Source of the DNA: JANQQN01 sp964519665
Lineage (GTDB): Bacteria; Myxococcota; Kuafuiibacteriia; Kuafuiibacteriales; Kuafuiibacteriaceae
Direction of reading: 5' to 3'
DNA: 64,000 nucleotides
Assembly: GCA_964519665.1 (NCBI GenBank)
Contig: CAZFIV010000009.1
Coordinates: 1-64,000, forward strand
Within the stretch, counting starts at the first letter, position 1. Each line of letters opens with the position of its first letter. The translations under genes were made by a program, and so were the position numbers. The notes below the pieces were generated by a model. It worked only from the letters and a program-made list of their open reading frames with translations. It had not been told where the DNA came from and ran no database searches. Below, piece by piece: positions 62,729 through 64,000 of the stretch.

Positions 62729-64000
62729 TTAAGGTCGTCCACCACACCAATCGACGTCTCCCTCGACATCTGGGTCGTCGCTCGGCCCGAAGAATTGATT
62801 CACACACTGGCTGGTGCTCGGACACGTGGGCGTCAGCTTCAAATCGAGGATGTAGGGCGTGCCAAGGTCGAAATCGTCCCCACACGGAGTGCTCCCTCGG
62901 CGGGCCAGTCTCGAATTGTCGTAGAGCTGGAAGTAGTGCGAGCCGGCTCCGGTGACTTCGCGAAACACCACGAAACACTCATTGGTGACTTCTCCGGTGA
63001 GCAGGTCGAAGTCGTTCTGATCGTCGGGATACTGGCAAAGGTCTTCGTTGGGGTCGGAGGGCGGTTCATCGGGGTTGCCCTGTCGGCATTGGTTCCCGAA
63101 GCCCCGGTAGAAAGGACGGGGCGAGTTTGACTCGCCGTAGAAAAATGTCTGCAACTCCAATGGCGTTTCGCCGGGCGTCGGACGGGTGTAACGCACCCGC
63201 AGCTCGATCAAATAATCGCCGTTATGACCGGGCGCAGGCTCGACCGGGCCGGGGATCTTGTACTCATACCAGTCCACGTCGTTGGCGTGAGAAATGTACC
63301 CCTGAACGGTGTCGTAGATGATCTCGGCGCCGGATGTTCCGGTCATCGTGGCTTCGATCTCCACTGCGCTGTTGCGCCCGGTGAGCAGGAAGTTCTCCAG
63401 AGGGTCGGGTTCGGCGACGTGGTCCGCGGTCAGCCGATACCCGGTGGCTTGATCGGCGTCATCATCGTTGAGGTCGCGAACCAGAATGAAGTAGACCCCG
63501 TCTTCGGTCACCGGATGTGCCGTCCTGAGGCGCGCGACGCCGGCACTCCCGTCATTCCAGCGTCGAAAAGCCTGGCAGCAGAAGCCGTCACGCGCGTCAC
63601 AAACCCGGGTTTCCCCATCAAGACCAAACACGGTGAAGGCCAGGTCGACCGGTGACAAACCGTTCATCTCGGCTTCGACCGTCAACAGCCGGGGCGACTC
63701 GGGGGACGCCCCGGTGACCTCGATCGCGTACCAGTCGAAGTCAGAGATCGACGCGATCAACCCGTCCATCGGCACGCCCCGCTGCAGGGTGGTCGCCGTT
63801 TCGCTCGTTTCGTTGGGGCCGTTGTCGATATCGTTCTGGTCAGGCTCGGGCAGCAACCGAACGGTCAGCGAATATATTTTCGACAAGTCGGCCTGCAACC
63901 CGTCTCCCTGGTCGTCCCGGACGACGATCAGGTAGTTGCCCGCCGCGCTGCCGACCGCCCGCACCTCGACCGGCCAAGCCGCCGAGGTGAGTGGCTCCGT
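62729..64000 (-). CDS. Large secreted-type protein with PPC-like domains, 5' end beyond the window
   Basis: 424 codons are visible and the frame is open to the right edge, so the gene begins outside the window. The visible part contains at least two domains resembling bacterial pre-peptidase C-terminal (PPC) domains. These are SDFDWYAIEVTG with FTVFGLDG, and NDVDWYEYKIPG. It is acidic and has several Cys pairs near the C-terminus (CGDDFDLG, CPSTSQC). It is probably extracellular or surface-attached; no catalytic domain is visible in the part seen. Confidence 0.7.
   Translation of the reverse strand, partial: TEPLTSAAWPVEVRAVGSAAGNYLIVVRDDQGDGLQADLSKIYSLTVRLLPEPDQNDIDNGPNETSETATTLQRGVPMDGLIASISDFDWYAIEVTGASPESPRLLTVEAEMNGLSPVDLAFTVFGLDGETRVCDARDGFCCQAFRRWNDGSAGVARLRTAHPVTEDGVYFILVRDLNDDDADQATGYRLTADHVAEPDPLENFLLTGRNSAVEIEATMTGTSGAEIIYDTVQGYISHANDVDWYEYKIPGPVEPAPGHNGDYLIELRVRYTRPTPGETPLELQTFFYGESNSPRPFYRGFGNQCRQGNPDEPPSDPNEDLCQYPDDQNDFDLLTGEVTNECFVVFREVTGAGSHYFQLYDNSRLARRGSTPCGDDFDLGTPYILDLKLTPTCPSTSQCVNQFFGPSDDPDVEGDVDWCGGRP

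Overview
The window is a gene-dense, high-GC bacterial chromosome segment, almost entirely housekeeping, with no insertion sequence, integrase, phage module or CRISPR array. Several traits suggest a member of the Myxococcota (former Deltaproteobacteria) or a close relative. These are a Ser/Thr kinase with C-terminal PEGA repeats, a zinc-ribbon/GYF/TPR protein, several lipoproteins including a Cys-rich one with Ig-like domains, an S46 peptidase, an atpDC pair separated from the other ATP synthase genes, and many GTG or TTG starts. This is inferred from gene content; no rRNA or marker phylogeny is available here.

Layout. 1-11,003 (minus) is the classical translation/transcription cluster rimP-nusA-ylxR/L7Ae-infB-ylxP-rbfA-truB-rpsO-pnp, with pnp cut by the window edge. 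A strong terminator-like hairpin lies in the rimP leader, rpsO has its own promoter, and a 20-bp perfect inverted repeat lies in the rpsO-pnp gap. 11,219-23,610 holds nitroreductase, ileS (with a large insertion), a nitrilase-rsmD-aminotransferase run, pyk, a zinc-ribbon protein with an acidic tail, mazG, murJ and rpsT. 23,663-23,892 is a non-coding array of 26-bp tandem repeats.

23,911-32,306 (minus) reads as one operon behind a near-consensus promoter: MerR-like HTH protein, sigma-70-region-4-like protein, purH, zinc/GYF/TPR protein, purD, HAD phosphatase. It joins purine synthesis to two uncharacterised putative regulators. 32,396-39,173 (minus) carries the PEGA kinase with an unknown partner, a decameric repeat tract, a large lipoprotein, a DciA/DUF721 protein and an SRPBCC-like protein. 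39,328-43,118 holds atpDC (plus) and rplU-rpmA-obg (minus), the latter with a structured leader. 43,359-50,063 is the most accessory-looking part: two small unknown ORFs, three lipoproteins (CcmI-like domain, TupA-like, GH17 glucanase-like), pfkA and an RTX-repeat protein. 50,271-50,841 is a Pro-Arg-His-Lys tRNA cluster. 50,864-64,000 has rdgB, rph, a cell-wall amidase, a family A DNA polymerase without a 5'-nuclease domain, a lid-less DnaK paralogue, an amidohydrolase, transaldolase, an S46 peptidase, an M23 peptidase and a 5'-truncated secreted-type protein.

The items most worth following up are the purine operon headed by two regulator-like proteins, the 26-bp array after rpsT, the family A polymerase, the structured leaders of pnp, rimP and rplU, and the IleRS insertion.
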